DNA of 64,000 nucleotides, taken from contig NC_051449.1 of the NCBI RefSeq assembly GCF_001649575.2, positions 11,328,583-11,392,582 of the forward strand, given 5' to 3'. Positions within the stretch are counted from its first letter, which is position 1, and every line of letters begins with the position of its first letter. Source of the stretch: Kryptolebias marmoratus. Lineage: Eukaryota; Chordata; Actinopteri; Cyprinodontiformes; Rivulidae. Under the pieces are notes generated by a model. The model was not told the DNA's origin. It saw only the letters and a list, made by a program, of their open reading frames with translations, and did no database searches. This document shows, one piece after another, positions 11,551 through 23,759 of this stretch. The translations under genes and the position numbers were made by a program.

Positions 11551-14500
11551 AAAAAAGAAGAAAAGAAGTGCCAAAGTTCTGACTGCTGTCGTTTGTTTGA
11601 ACATGCGAAGACAACGGTGGACAGTGATGGTTAACACCTTCTAGGTGGCCGCCACAGCGCTCGCAGTGATCGCACTTTTGTTTTATTTACTCTAGACCTG
11701 AGCTCTGCTTAGTTGAATAAGTCTTAAAAGCGCAGAAGACCAAACTGTGAGAAATACGCCACATTTCCACGAGCCGAGCCAGGTGGCAATGCCCTTTGCA
11801 GCTCTTCACTTTCAATAACATCAAGTTTTCTTAGACATGAAAGCCTAAATCTAAATCTTTCCTGGTTTTATTTGAGTCAACAACAACAACAACTCCCAGA
11901 TTTCTTTTTTTTTTTTCAAGGAAGAGCTGCCGGTTAAAAGAGAGCAGAGAGATATTCTCACACTTAAAACGATTGGTAAAGTCATATTGGCACCCGAAAC
12001 CCGGAAACCCTCAAAACCTAATCACAGTTCAAAATCTGCCTCTGCAGCTTCTGAGCCGCCTGTTTTAGTCGTCCTCTTTGATTCGGGAAGATTCAGATCG
12101 TAGGGCGGGCGGCAGCGCAGCTACACAAATCACGGTTTTGGGCTTCGTCTGCTGTAAAGAAATAGATAGAAAGTGATTGTCGGGCCTACTTCAACACCAA
12201 CAAAGAAAAAGAAAAAAAAAGAACGGTGGAAAATCTAGTTTGGGGAAACACAAACCGCAGTCAGATGCAGTCATGAGAGACTTGGCACACCCGCGTTTCC
12301 TCTATTTTATTAGATCCACTTTTCATGTCTTTATTCTTCTGACTCTGGCTACCACCTGTCCGACCACGTGCTTTAAAACAAAAGACAGGAAACCGTTGCA
12401 TTTTAAAAGTTTCTGACAAAAAAAAAAAAAACAGCCTCAATTTTAATCCTGTTTCTGAGTGAATGTAGAGTCAGGATCGAATTACAGTAATCCTGTTTCT
12501 CTTTATTCTTTGTCTTTTCTTCCCTACCATTTTTAAAATATTATTATTATTGACGCAACTACTTCTGCAAGCATCGTGCGTTTTACATAATCAAATGTCA
12601 AAATGTTCGGCTTATTCGGCGCATTCAGGCCATGGCTTTTGGTTTTTGTAGCTTTTATACTTTTCAAAATATCTAACTTCATTTACAAAACTAATCCCCA
12701 TGGAAAAATACATCGAGATAACAACATTGTTTTATTTGAAATCTGCTTAAGCAAACTTGCTCTGTTTTTGTTTTCGTATGCTACTTTTAGCTTTTAGCTA
12801 GCATTCTGCTACTTTTAGTTAGTGTTTTGTTACTTATAACGTTTACCTAGCATTTTACTACTTTAGCCTTTTACCATTATCTTTTACCATTTTTCTACTT
12901 TTAGCTTTTAGCTAGTGTTTTGCTACTTTTACCTTTAGCTAGCATTTTGCTAATTATAGTTTTTAGCTAGTATTTTGTTACTTTTAGCTGGTTTACTACT
13001 TTTAGCTAGCATTTTGCTATTTTTACCTGCTTTTAGCTAGGATTCTGCTCATTTTTGTTAGTGTTTTGTTACTTATTATCTTTAGCTAGCATTTTGCTAC
13101 TTAGATTTTAGCTAATGTTTTGTTACTTTTACTACTTTTAGCTAGCATTCTGCTACTTGCACCTGCTTTTAGCTAGCATTTTACTACTATTAGTTTTAGC
13201 TAGTGTTTTGTTACTTTTAGCTGGTGTTTTACTACTTTTGTTTTTTTAAATGTTTTCCGCTCTTTTCTTTTAGCTAGCATTTTGCTACTTTTCACTTTAC
13301 CCTATTGCTCTGCTTCTTAGTTTCAGCTCCCTCCGCTCCCCGCCTCCAGAGTCATCTCTCGGCCTTCCCGCTTCATTTTCCACAAAAAATTGCAGTTTCT
13401 CTAATTTGGTGATGCAATTAAAGTCAGCCCCGTCTGCGTTTGCCAAAAGTAGGACCTGCCGGGCAAGCTGAGCTCTACAACCCATTTGAGCAAACAGATA
13501 TGATGCGTGGCATGACGCAGGAAGTGGTGATGAAACAACAAAAGGTAGAAAAGCAGAAGCGTGTCTGGCACAGCACAGACAGTCAGAAACACTGTAAAGT
13601 CCTCTGAGACAGTCATGGGGTAAGAGCAACACTCGATTCACAGTTTCCGCTCGACAAGACGCCTGACAAACAAAGCAGGTTAGACTCTGTGCGTTCGACT
13701 TAAATCTTGCTTTGTTCAAAGGTTTAGGGACTTCTCTTTGACAGCCTTGTGTTTAAAATGAGTTTAAAGGCAATAGAAAATAGTTCAGTGTGTCGGTTTG
13801 ATTGTATCAGAATATAAAAGGTAAAAAGAAAACACCATAACATGATTTTTCTAGAGCTCAGGCGGTTTAAAAAACTAGTGCGCAGTTTCGCTTTTTAACG
13901 TGCCAAAGCGGTTTTAGTTCTTGCCACGCGGTCTGGTTTTGCTGTTCGCGAAGCCTCAGGTCGTTCAGATCGCTGGAAACGTTCGCCGCCGCGGGCTGAC
14001 CTTTGCCACCCCAGGTGGCGGCCGGCGAATGGCTGCGCTTCCTTCAGTTGAGCTGAGTTCAAACCACACTCAGAGAGACCCGAATGACTGTGAGGCGCTA
14101 CAAGGCGCCACTCTACAAGTTCATCTGTCGTTTACATGCACCTGAAGGTCAAATCTGTCCAAAGGTTCGAGAGATATTTTACTGACAGGCGGACAGTTGG
14201 TGATATTTTACCCAGCGATCCGTTAGTGCTCAGCATATGTGTTGGTGGTCAGTAAATATTAGCTCGGTTTGCTTAAAAGTGGCTGAATTTTAGTCATTTA
14301 TCTGCCAGTTGGCTGTGGCGGCCATGTTGAACCAAGTTGACCCCAAGAGCAGTTGTTGTCTTCGCACATCCTGTTTACTTTTTACGAGCCGATTTAAAAC
14401 CTGATTTTTTGCTAACCGTGCCGCCGTGGCTGCTTTTGTGAGACGAACTGCCGTCTTTGAAGTCTGGGCGATTTCCATGAACAGACCAACTCAGCTCAGA

Positions 14501-14810
14501 TCTGGTTGGCTTTCGGGGAATCGGCGCCAATTTGAATCAGGGATCGAGACCCCGGGGCGTTCAGGGGTTCCTCTTGAAGCTCGCTCTCTGCCTTTTCGCA
14601 CCAGAAGCAGCAAAACGAAGAAAGGCAAGGTGACATTTTTTGCGTGCCCACACGTTTGAGCAGTTTCACTGTGGCACGGTGGTTTGTCTCGTCTCTGCGA
14701 CTCTTGTGGGAACCGAGAGAGGCGGCAGGAAGGGCGCGTTCATTTCAAGGGTTTCTGCTTTGAGATGCCAGAAGTGCTGATCGAACCGAACTGAACCGCT
14801 CTCCCCGCAG
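11551..14810. other. Intergenic region between SNORC and the GPR55-like gene
   Basis: No supported coding exon. It includes the TAGC-rich array at 12779-13289 (listed separately) and a reverse-oriented fragment of the AAGATGGC repeat near 14281-14360. The 5' exon(s) of the GPR55-like gene are expected somewhere here but could not be placed. Confidence 0.45.
12779..13289. repeat. TAGC-rich imperfect tandem array
   Basis: About 510 bases made of variants of a roughly 25-35 base unit combining GCTAGCATTTTGCTAC and TTTTAGCTTTTAGCTAG. Units such as GCATTCTGCTACTTTTAG and AGTGTTTTGTTACTTTTAG alternate. Spacing is irregular, so it is a degenerate minisatellite or satellite fragment, not a clean microsatellite. 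Its reverse complement carries the GCTAAAAG/GTAGC words seen in dispersed elements at 30790-31015 and 42780-43100. Confidence 0.85.
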
Positions 14811-15560
14811 GGACAACACCACGAACACCAGCTGCTCCGCCCAGTTTAGCGCCGACGCGCTCATGGAGGTCCTGGAGCCGGTCATCTACGTTCCCATCTT
14901 CATCGTGGGGCTGCTGCTGAACGTGGCGGCCCTGCTGGTGTTCTGCGTGTGCCTGAGGAAATGGACCGAGTCCACCATCTACATGACCAGCTTGGCCCTG
15001 ATGGACCTCCTGCTCCTCCTGCCTCTGCCCTCCAAGATGCACGCCGCCAAGAATTTGTGGTCCAGCGAGCTGAGGCCGCTATGCTCCTTTCTGGAGAACC
15101 TCTATTTCGTCGGCACGTATGGCAGCATCTACATGATCACGTGCATTGCCGTGGACAGGTGGGGCGCCATCTGCCACCCGTTCAGAGCCAAGCAGCTGCG
15201 CTCCCCCAGGGCGGCTCTGGTCACCTGCGTGGGAGTCTGGCTGCTGGTGTTCTCCACCATCTTCCCGGTCACCTACAACTTCCGGCAGGGCGAGAAAGAG
15301 CCGTTCCGCTGCTTTCACGAGTTTTCGGAGAAGGGCTGGAGCGCGGCGGTGATCAGCTGCGTGCTGCTCTTCGGCTTCCTGGGACCCGCGACGGTGGTGG
15401 TTCTGTGCTCGGTCCACACCATCAGGGCACTCCAACAGTCGGGTCAGACGAGCCCAAAGAGCCGGGCCTGCGTGAAGATCATCTCCAGCAGCCTGGTCGC
15501 CTTCCTGGTGCCGTTCACCCCGAGCCACCTGGGCGTCTTCCTGCAGTTCCTGGTAAGGCA

Positions 15561-15597
<37 letters not shown>

Positions 15598-16095
15598 ACT
15601 GGTTTAACCTCAAAGTGAGCCCACGAGGGCCGGAGGAAGGTCGAAACAAAAACAACCAAACTACCTCAACTTGGGGTCCAGAATGTTTCATAGCTTTTTA
15701 TTTATTTATGTCACTTTAATTATAAAAGGCAAAGATTGTCCAGTTTTTTCAGCACATTAAAAACAGCAGAAGCACTTTACATGTCAAACAAAAAATAAAA
15801 CAATAAAAGAACAAGAGAAAAGTAAAATAAACGGACAAAATGCGTACTCCAAGCTGGATCATTCTGAGCCTGAGAAATGCAGTCCGCACTAAACAAAAAG
15901 ATTATATTTCTAAGAAAACAACATCAGATGATTTGCATTCAAGTCTTTTTTATTTAAAAAAAATAAAATAACTAATAAACTGATCAATAACTGATCCTAC
16001 CATCAGCCGTCGCCCAAATCAAGAGAAATAAACTTTTCAGATTTATTGAAAAGGCACAGGACCTGAGGCGGCAGAACAGAACACCACAGCATGCC

Positions 16096-16137
<42 letters not shown>

Positions 16138-16520
16138 AACTACAACGACCAGCTAGTGGCGATGCTCAATTAGCTGCATTTATTTTAAAACCAAAACTCT
16201 TCTCTTCAGTAACTCCAGCCATCACCGGGCGTCACAAACATGTAATAAAAAGTCCAACTAATGAGTTGTAGTTTCAGAAAGACTTCAAATAAGTCTCTTT
16301 AGCTGACCACCCTTCGACTGAATAAATAACAACGTTTTATTAAAACTGATCCAGTCACGTCTTCAGGCATTTATCAGAATCAGGACTTTGTTTTTCTTAA
16401 CTTTTTTTTATTTTTTTATTTGTTTTATTTATCCAGGTAAACCCTGTTGAAATCAAGATCTCATTTTCAAGAAGGACTTGGGCATTTATTTTCCAGAGTA
16501 AAGATTTTGATAAATGAATA

Positions 16521-16570
<50 letters not shown>

Positions 16571-17469
16571 ATATATTAACTCTTCAGTGTGTTTTCTATT
16601 TATGAGAAAACTCGTTTATCTATTCTTAATCTTTAAAACCAACAAACTTGCAGTTTATTTGTCAAGATTATGTTTATTTGTTAGTTGTAGTTGTTCCCGT
16701 CCGCCACAAATCAAAATACAAGACTTTCAAAACAAAATGTTTTCCGTCCTTTGGATATGTTTTGGCTCAGTTTCATAAAGCTTTGGTTCAACAATGTAAA
16801 CGAGGACAGTTTTACTATTTGCTGAGCGTTACAGGCTGTCACTTGCATGTATAAGGTGTTTATTTCTGCCTCCTGATTTGATTTTTTTTTTCTTCTAATT
16901 TTATTACTTCAGAAGCCATTTTAATTGTGGCCACAAAGAAAGAAAGAATAAATAAATAAATCTGAGAGCAATGCAAACCGGCCTCTCGGCTCTGAATGTT
17001 TGTTAAAGCGGAACAACACAGATACATCAAGTTAGAAGCAGCATTATGATGAGGTAAAGTAGAGTTTAGTAACCTAAATGAGTTGCTGATGTTATCTGAT
17101 TATTATGACATGTTTTCAGCAGAATATTTAAATGCAGATATTAACCAACTTTGGGTGAGAACAGCCGAGTCAGGTCACGGGGTTGGTTTATAAACTTTTG
17201 AAGCTTTGAGGACAGATTAAAGTGTCAGATTTGTGTTTCTGATGCCCTCCCTCCCCCTCAAGGTGCACCAAAAAGTGATCCAGGACTGTGGCGCCAAGGA
17301 CAAGATCAGCCTCTTCCTCCAGGTGACCATGTGTTTGTCCAACATCACCTGCTGCCTGGACGCTCTGTGCTACTACTTCATCGCCCACGAGGTGAGGAGC
17401 ACCAAGCACACGATCAGGAGGTCGATGAGCGGCCAGAGGAGGGCCACCTTCAGCTCCTCAGAGGTCTGA
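14811..17469 (+). CDS. gpr55: GPR55-like class A G protein-coupled receptor (5' end uncertain)
   Basis: Coding exons 14811-15552 and 17263-17469. Counting from the in-frame ATG at 14863 gives 298 residues. The open frame runs 17 codons further upstream to an acceptor at 14810 and includes two N-glycosylation sequons (NTT, NTS), so the true start is probably in an unseen 5' exon. Starting at 14863 would leave almost no extracellular N-terminus. Seven hydrophobic helices are present. Cys74 and Cys150 form the usual ECL2 disulfide, and DRW (98-100) replaces DRY. TM6 has LVPFTPSHLGVFLQF instead of CWxP, and TM7 has SNITCCLDALCYYF; both are typical of GPR55/GPR35-type receptors. GPR55 responds to lysophosphatidylinositol and signals through G12/13 and Gq. 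The neighbouring ITM2C supports GPR55 by synteny, although another GPR35/55 paralogue is possible. An intron splits the end of TM6 from ECL3. Confidence 0.85.
15564..15593 (+). repeat. (CA)n microsatellite beside a splice donor
   Basis: About 15 CA units start roughly ten bases after the donor of the first recognised GPR55-like exon. Confidence 0.9.
16096..16131 (+). repeat. (CA)n microsatellite
   Basis: About 18 CA units within the GPR55-like intron, followed by a short ATATATA. Confidence 0.9.
16525..16567. repeat. (TA)n microsatellite
   Basis: About 21 TA units within the GPR55-like intron. It is self-complementary and could form a cruciform. Confidence 0.9.
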
Positions 17470-19235
17470 GCCGCCCCGGTGGGACTCGAAAAACTCTTTC
17501 TTTCTTTTTTTTTTTCTTTTTTTGAGTTTTGAGTTGTTTTGAAAGCTGATCTGTAAAGGAAGCGCTGCAGGGGGAGGAAGGGGGAGGGGGAGACGAAGCA
17601 GGTCAGTCCGTGCTCTCGTTTAACCGCCGAGCTGAAGGCTTGGCCTGCCTGGGTGATTTGGTCCAGCAGGAAGGAAGCCAGCCCATGGGGCCCCCTTCGT
17701 CTCAAACCCGCCCCACCTCCCCGCTGCCGCGAGCAGCTCTGATAAGCAGAAATCTAGGTGGCAAAGGGGAAAGTTCCACCACAGAGAGGAAACTGGTGTT
17801 ATGAATCATTGTAAATCTGGAGACAGATCGCAGCAGAGTTTTGCTGTTTCGGTTCTCAGGGACTGGCATCGAACCCCGGCGTGAGAAGCTCCTTTCAAAC
17901 TCAATAAAACAGGATCACGCAACAAGGTTTGCGTCAATGGATAAAAAAGGCCAGTTTCGTCTTGTGGGAGAAATTCAGGTGCATCAAGAAACGACTGCAA
18001 AACGAGAATCCCTAATTTAGTTTTAAGATCCGTCCCTCTGCTCCTCACCAGCTGTCTGCGATTTTAAAAAATAAATATAGAAACTTTGTTTTTTTCTGAT
18101 TGATTTAATAACAGTAGCTAACCAACAACCGGGCAACATTCCCCTTTAAATGATTAATTTAAAATTGTTTCATTTAATTTAGCTGCTGATGTAAGCAGAC
18201 AAGCAACCGAGGAAATTAACTTTTCAAACTTTAAAATTTGAAAAGTTTCTTTTTGGCAAACTGTGAAGTTTTATTTATGTTCATGTTTTGTTTAAATATG
18301 GACAAAGCCTGAAGCAGAGGAGGTGAAATGTTGAATTTATTTATTTTACTGATGCAAAAGGAAAAAATTGTAAAGACTCATTTGATCTGAAAAGAGGAGA
18401 CAAGTAAAGTTGGGGAAAATTAGGGTTTAATGTTTTTTTAATTGTTTTTTTTATCAGATTAGTTATTAATCGAGTTGCTGGTTGACATTTGACAACCATT
18501 TGAACTTTTGTTTGTAGAGTATAGTATTAAATGGATTTCTTTTTTTACATAAATGTTTTTAATTGTGTATTTTTACAGGATGTTGTATAAAACTGTTTTC
18601 TAACTTCTTTACGTTTAATTGGAAGTTTTGTTTTCTTTTAACGACGGCGCCAGCTTTTATATGACTCATGTTGACTCATGAACAGCGGATGGTTTTAACA
18701 AACCAGCATTAAAATATTGAGACTTGTTAATATTTATTAAAACTGTATTAAATTCTGTTTAAATAAAATAAAATGAAACAAAAGAATCAGGTGTGAATGT
18801 TTATCAGACTTTTAGTGTTTTTCTCATTCTACGCTTCACCTCTGCTTGGTTTTGCAAATACATTAATTTGGGTTTTAAATTGTTTTTTATAAGTTTTATT
18901 ACCTTCCTCTGTTATCTTTTAATGTGCAGATCTGATCTGTTTTACAACTCGTGCAAATTAAAGCAGGAGGAAAACAAAAATCTGAAATAAGATTCATCTT
19001 TATGGTGGAAAATCAAAGGCAGCAAATTGAATTCGTCTTTTTTTCCTTCATGTCCATTTTGTTCTTTTTAAATTTTGTTAACGTGTTGTTCTCCAGTTTT
19101 GATAATTTACAAACTAAATTACTTCTTTGACTCGAAGCTGCAGTTTAGTTACGCAGAAAAGTCACTTGGAAACCCCCCCGCCTCAAATCTCACAGAACAG
19201 TTTCAGTGAAAGGAACCCCGAAAGGCAAAAAAACA
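17470..19235. other. GPR55-like 3' UTR and intergenic sequence up to the ITM2C 3' end
   Basis: AATAAA at 17903-17908 is the first plus-strand polyadenylation signal after the stop, so the UTR may be about 450 bases. The rest is AT-rich with poly-T tracts and no supported exon. The two genes converge here. Confidence 0.45.
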
Positions 19236-20209
19236 AGAATAAAGATCGATCGTTTATTCTTAAAGCAGCAAAATATTACAAGGAAAAAAAAAAAAAATTA
19301 TCTGTACAGTAAAACAGTGAANNNNNNNNNNNNNNNNNNNNNNNNNNNNNNNNNNNNNNNNNNNNNNNNNNNNNNNNNNNNNNNNGGGGGGGGGGACCGA
19401 GACCACGGTGAAGAGGAGGAAGAGCAAAACAAAGTGTCCTCTCACATCATCTCCAGAGAGCGAGTCATTCTTCAGAAACATCGTCGCCCTTTAGACGGCG
19501 CACGGCGTCGCTCTCCGCAGACGTTGGTTCCCTTTGTCCCTCTGCAGCGCTGCTACTAGTTACAGTCTAAAGCCATTTAGAGCCAACGAACAGGAACGCT
19601 TCGTACCGAAGGAAATTATCTTTCACAAAACGAGTTCGGATAAAAATCTATGCATGGAACAACAATGTTAAGAAGGAAACAAAGAAAAAATAAATAAATT
19701 CACAGAATATATTGCTTAGGAACAAATCAGTTATATACACAAGTCATTAATGATATAAACCAGCAAATTAACATCAGAACTACATGAGGTATGTTTCGCC
19801 ATTTAGACCAAATGAACAGGAATCAAGTAGTGCAGCGTGCGAGCAGCTTCTTTACATTAATCTGCACCGGATTACTCGAAAAAAATAACAAAAACAAAAC
19901 ACAAGGACGAGTCTGACATGGGCTCTGAATGCCACAGACGGGCTCACATCGACATCTTACAGTTAAATCTGAACACGCCACTCACGATTATAAATGGGAA
20001 AAAATAAAAAACAAAGACGTTCACATTCCTACGTTGACGGTGAAAGAGCGTTTTTTTTTTTTTTTTAACGAGACGAGAACTCTTAAACAAAAAAAACTTT
20101 AAACTACTGGACAAGATGCTCTTAAAGTGCAGTTTGACGCATAAAGAATTCAAGAGGTATGGTTTGAAATTGGCTTCGGTGTCGGCTGGCTGAGATTTCC
20201 GCCGCAGAT
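19236..20209 (-). other. itm2c: ITM2C 3' UTR, interrupted by an assembly gap
   Basis: It extends from the minus-strand TAA to a minus-strand AATAAA (TTTATT at 19253-19258). The N-run at 19322-19385 lies inside it. Confidence 0.5.
19322..19385. other. Assembly gap (64 N)
   Basis: An unbroken run of N, followed directly by about ten G. Any reading frame crossing it is meaningless. Confidence 0.99.
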
Positions 20210-23200
20210 TTACAGCCTATCGCAGATGACGGTCTCGACCACAAAAGTATTTTCGAAGTGACGGATCCGGTGACACTTCTTTGTCTCGCGCCTCTCGATA
20301 CCTGGAAGAGGAGACGAGACACTTAGAGAAAAAGAAAATATGTATGTACACACACACATAAAAGGAATCCGCACGGCACTGAAACTGCTCGTACTATTTG
20401 CTTTGACTGCTGTCCTGCCTACGCGCGGCGCCCGCTTTGAATCAGCGGCAGAGGTTCCCACAGCTTCATCCAAATATGTTCTCAGAGGCGGCGGGGGGGG
20501 AGTTTACTGCATCATTTCTGGAGCTCTAGCGCCAATCGAGGACGGCGACGACACCGCTATCATTCATGCGCATCACTACCTCCTCCACAGTGTGTGTGGA
20601 CTGCGAGTGACTCACACAGGAGGATGTTCCCGGGCTGCACCCACACACACACACACACACAAACAAACAAACGGACGCCACCGTCAAACTGTTACGGCAG
20701 CTTCCCCACGCCGAAGCGTTCACCAGGAAGTCCCTATTTGGTTCTAGCTGTCACCGCCGTCCACACGCCGAACCCTGAGCTCACGCTGACACGTCACATG
20801 ACTCAACTTCTCATGCGGGCTTTGGTGTGAAAGAGAGAGTGACGGTGGGCGGAAGTGACCCAGCTGGAATCGGGGCCGTAAGCGAGCATTATCGCGTGGG
20901 GGGGTGGGCGGCGGGCAGGGAGTTGCACTCACGTTGGCGCTGGCTGCGGCGTCTGAGGCGGTACGTTTCCTTGCCGAAGCAGAGCCGGTGGATGAACGGG
21001 CCCAGCTGCCTCATGTTCCTCACCCTTCCGGTCACCACCATCTCCTCCTGAACCATGTACGTCTGAGGCAGGTACGTCCCTCTCTGTGACAAAGAGGCAC
21101 AAATTAATCACCCGGCGAAAGGAGCGCGCCGTCCTCCCACCCCCACCCAGGTGTCTGACTGTTTTAGAGAACGTCCCCGGTGTTATTAAGTGCCTCACCT
21201 TGACGTTGATGAGCAGCTCCCACAGGCTCCGCGGGGGCATCACCGAGGTCGTGTTCAGCTCAGTGATGTAGCATTTGTCCAAGGCAATGTCGTGATAGGC
21301 TGTGAGGCCCTGGAGCGAACCAATAAAGACGGAGCGTTAGGTCAAACCCTTTAGAACACAAAGGCGGAACAAGAGGACAACGGAGTCAGAGCTTACCCTC
21401 TGGAAGTCATGGACGATGTCAGCGGGGTCGGTGCCTCCAAAATGGGGCACGGGCACGCTGATCTGCTCGTAGTTGTCCTCAAGGTAGATGCCGACGTTCT
21501 CCTCCAGCTCCTGCCGTCCCCTCAGGGGAGCGTACACGGATTCCTCGAAGACCACCCGGCAGTGGAACAAGCTGTCCTCTGGGATCTGCTTTTTGGGACG
21601 AGATGAGAGCAGAGTCAGCGCGCTGTGTTTCGGTTTGCGCGTGCTTAGGGGAGAACGGTGCGCTCAACTAACCTGAGGTATAAAGTGGGAGCGGTAGATG
21701 TAGACGGAGGCCAGCACCAGTCCTGCCAAGAAGACCAGGAGGCTGAGGACGAGGCAGCACAGGCCCAGAGGAAAGGGCTTTTTAGGCCTCATGATAGGAA
21801 CCACCAGCCCCTGTAAGGAAAGGAAAAGCCACTTTGTTAACAATCACATCTGGATCATCACAGTGACCTAAAATAACCTGCATCATTCTGTTCATGGCTC
21901 TGACTAGTATTATATGTAAATGCAACTAATTGTTTTGACTGTTCCACTTTAAGGCCCTCGTGTCAATCGAGGCAGCAGCCGTGTCAGAGAGAGAGCCGCG
22001 CTTTCCTTCACCAAGCCTGGAAACGTAACAGCGTAAAATCTGACGGTAGGGCCGGCTGCCAGGCTGTTAGTCAGGCGAGGAGATCTGGTAGACGTAGGAC
22101 GGAGCGGAGCAAGGCGCGCCAGCTGCCCGCCCACAGTCTCTCGGTCGATCCGATGCCTCGCTCTACTATGGTTTCCATGGAGAGCGGAAGCGGGGAGAAC
22201 AGATTGTGCAGGGGCTCTGACGAAGAATGCTGGCACGTGGCCGTCTGGGGTCTATTCTTGGAGGGCCCACTTCCACGCTCCATATTTGCTCATATTGAAT
22301 CCCCACCTCTCCGAGTGGGTTGGAACAAGGACAATTGCGTAAAGCAGGAGTCCCTCGGCAGAGGCGGACGTATTAATAGAAATACACACGCGCTGGCTCT
22401 GACGCCTCAGATCTCATTTTGGCCAATCAAAATCCACGCAGCCTCTGACAGCCTTCTACTGACGTAGCAAACAGATGAAAATGTATGTTTCTGGAGACGT
22501 CATCAAGTGGGTTTTTTAAATTTATTTATTTTTATACTGTGTACGCTACAGTGTCGGAACAAGGATGAAGCTTTGACAGGAGCCCATCTGTTGAGTGACA
22601 GATATATAATTAGGTTGTACTCCTGGGAAGTAGATAATCTGATGTGCATCGAATCTACAACCATCACTTCTTTGCATGTGGATATTGGCACAATATATAA
22701 TATATATCCATATTTTCCTCTTTAAATGTGTCAAATACTACACAGGTGTTTATCCTTGCAGTTCCTGACTGTAACAGCTCATTTTGGGCTCAGATGTCTG
22801 TTTCATTGAGCTCATTTGAACTGCCAGTCATGATAACGCGCCCTGACGTCCCCTGCAGGACGCGGGCGGTATTACACCTCAGCTCGTCTTCTCCCCCTAA
22901 ATGACCCCACATTTCTGCAGGTGAATGCGCACCGACACGGAGAGGCTGGACGAGTTCCTAGTTGTGTCATGATAGCGTTTATTTATTTATATTTTTTTGT
23001 GTGAAGTACTTGCAAGCAATAAAATGTACAGAAATCCCAAAGCGCACCTATAGACGGGACCACAATCTGCAGTGGTGCCATCATTGCACAAAACACTTTA
23101 ATGCAACCTCGCATAAAAGCCAAACCAGCATATTTTTAAAGGACATTTTATAATTCACTTGTATAAAAATGCGTTTAAAGAACAACAAAACAACTTCTGC

Positions 23201-23391
23201 ATTGGAGTAAACCCTATTAGAGGTACACAAAGACACTAAGACGAATGCCACAGCAGAGGGAACAAAGAAATAAGAGGAATAAAAGTGTGCAAACTCACAT
23301 GATGAGGCTGGGGAACAGTGATCTTGTCCGGGTGCTCGTTGTCTTTTTCGGGCTTCTGCGCCGCCACCGGCTGGAAGGTGATCTTCACCAT
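20210..23391 (-). CDS. itm2c: ITM2C, integral membrane protein 2C (BRI3), BRICHOS family
   Basis: Six coding exons on the minus strand: 23299-23391, 21673-21810, 21397-21585, 21199-21309, 20933-21083 and 20210-20301. They join in frame to 257 residues (human 267). It is a type II membrane protein: short cytoplasmic N-terminus (MVKITFQPVAAQK), a helix at about 46-70, then a lumenal BRICHOS domain with paired cysteines near 153 and 212 and an N-glycosylation site at Asn159 (NTT). The C-terminal part has the basic proprotein-convertase region YRLRRRSQRQRIERR, then the conserved RIRHFENTFVVETVIC. Convertases release the C-terminal peptide in this family. ITM2C is a neuronal protein reported to affect amyloid precursor protein processing. 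The C-terminus ends ICDRL where human ITM2C ends ICGVV. In humans it neighbours GPR55, as here. Confidence 0.95.
20641..20660 (+). repeat. (CA)n microsatellite
   Basis: Ten CA units in the last ITM2C intron (20302-20932). Confidence 0.85.
21811..23298 (-). other. itm2c: ITM2C intron 1
   Basis: A 1.5 kb intron between the exon coding the cytoplasmic N-terminus and the exon coding the membrane helix. The GC-rich stretch at 22000-22300 has no supported exon. No named repeat was recognised. Confidence 0.6.
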
Positions 23392-23487
23392 GTTTGTGAG
23401 CTCGGTGTGCGGTTTTTCTCTCTTTCTTTTTGTCTCCTGGCTTCTTCGGGCCGAGCTGCTTTTCGGCCACGGCGCCCGGCAGGGAGA

Positions 23488-23494
23488 CTTTATA
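23488..23494 (-). promoter_or_regulatory. itm2c: ITM2C TATA box
   Basis: TATAAAG on the minus strand lies in GC-rich sequence about 100 bases upstream of the ITM2C ATG. It would place transcription start near 23460 with a 5' UTR of about 70 bases. The surrounding CpG-rich block (about 23390-23760) fits a promoter CpG island. Confidence 0.6.
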
Positions 23495-23759
23495 GCGGCG
23501 CGGCGGCGTCGCCCCCGGGGATGTGTGACCTCAGAGCGGCGTACGCTGTGACGAACGAGCGCTGCGTGGGCCCGAAGGGAAAAGGGGCCTCCCCGGCGCC
23601 TTCAAAATAAAAGCGGGGGGAGCTTCGCGAGGGGCTCAAATCCACACACAGGCGGCTCGTCGTGCTTCAGACGGAACCAGCTGAGCTACCGAAGCTTTTC
23701 CGTGCGGAGAAAACCATTTAAAAACCCCCTCGTGGGGCTCTTGCCACGCGCCGCGCTCT

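Noticed and set aside
14949..15591. Long alternative frames on both strands over the receptor gene
   Set aside because: GC-rich codon shadow of the GPR55-like exon; only the 14863 frame shows receptor motifs.
19206..19559. Plus-strand frame across the N-run
   Set aside because: It spans an assembly gap, so its translation is meaningless.
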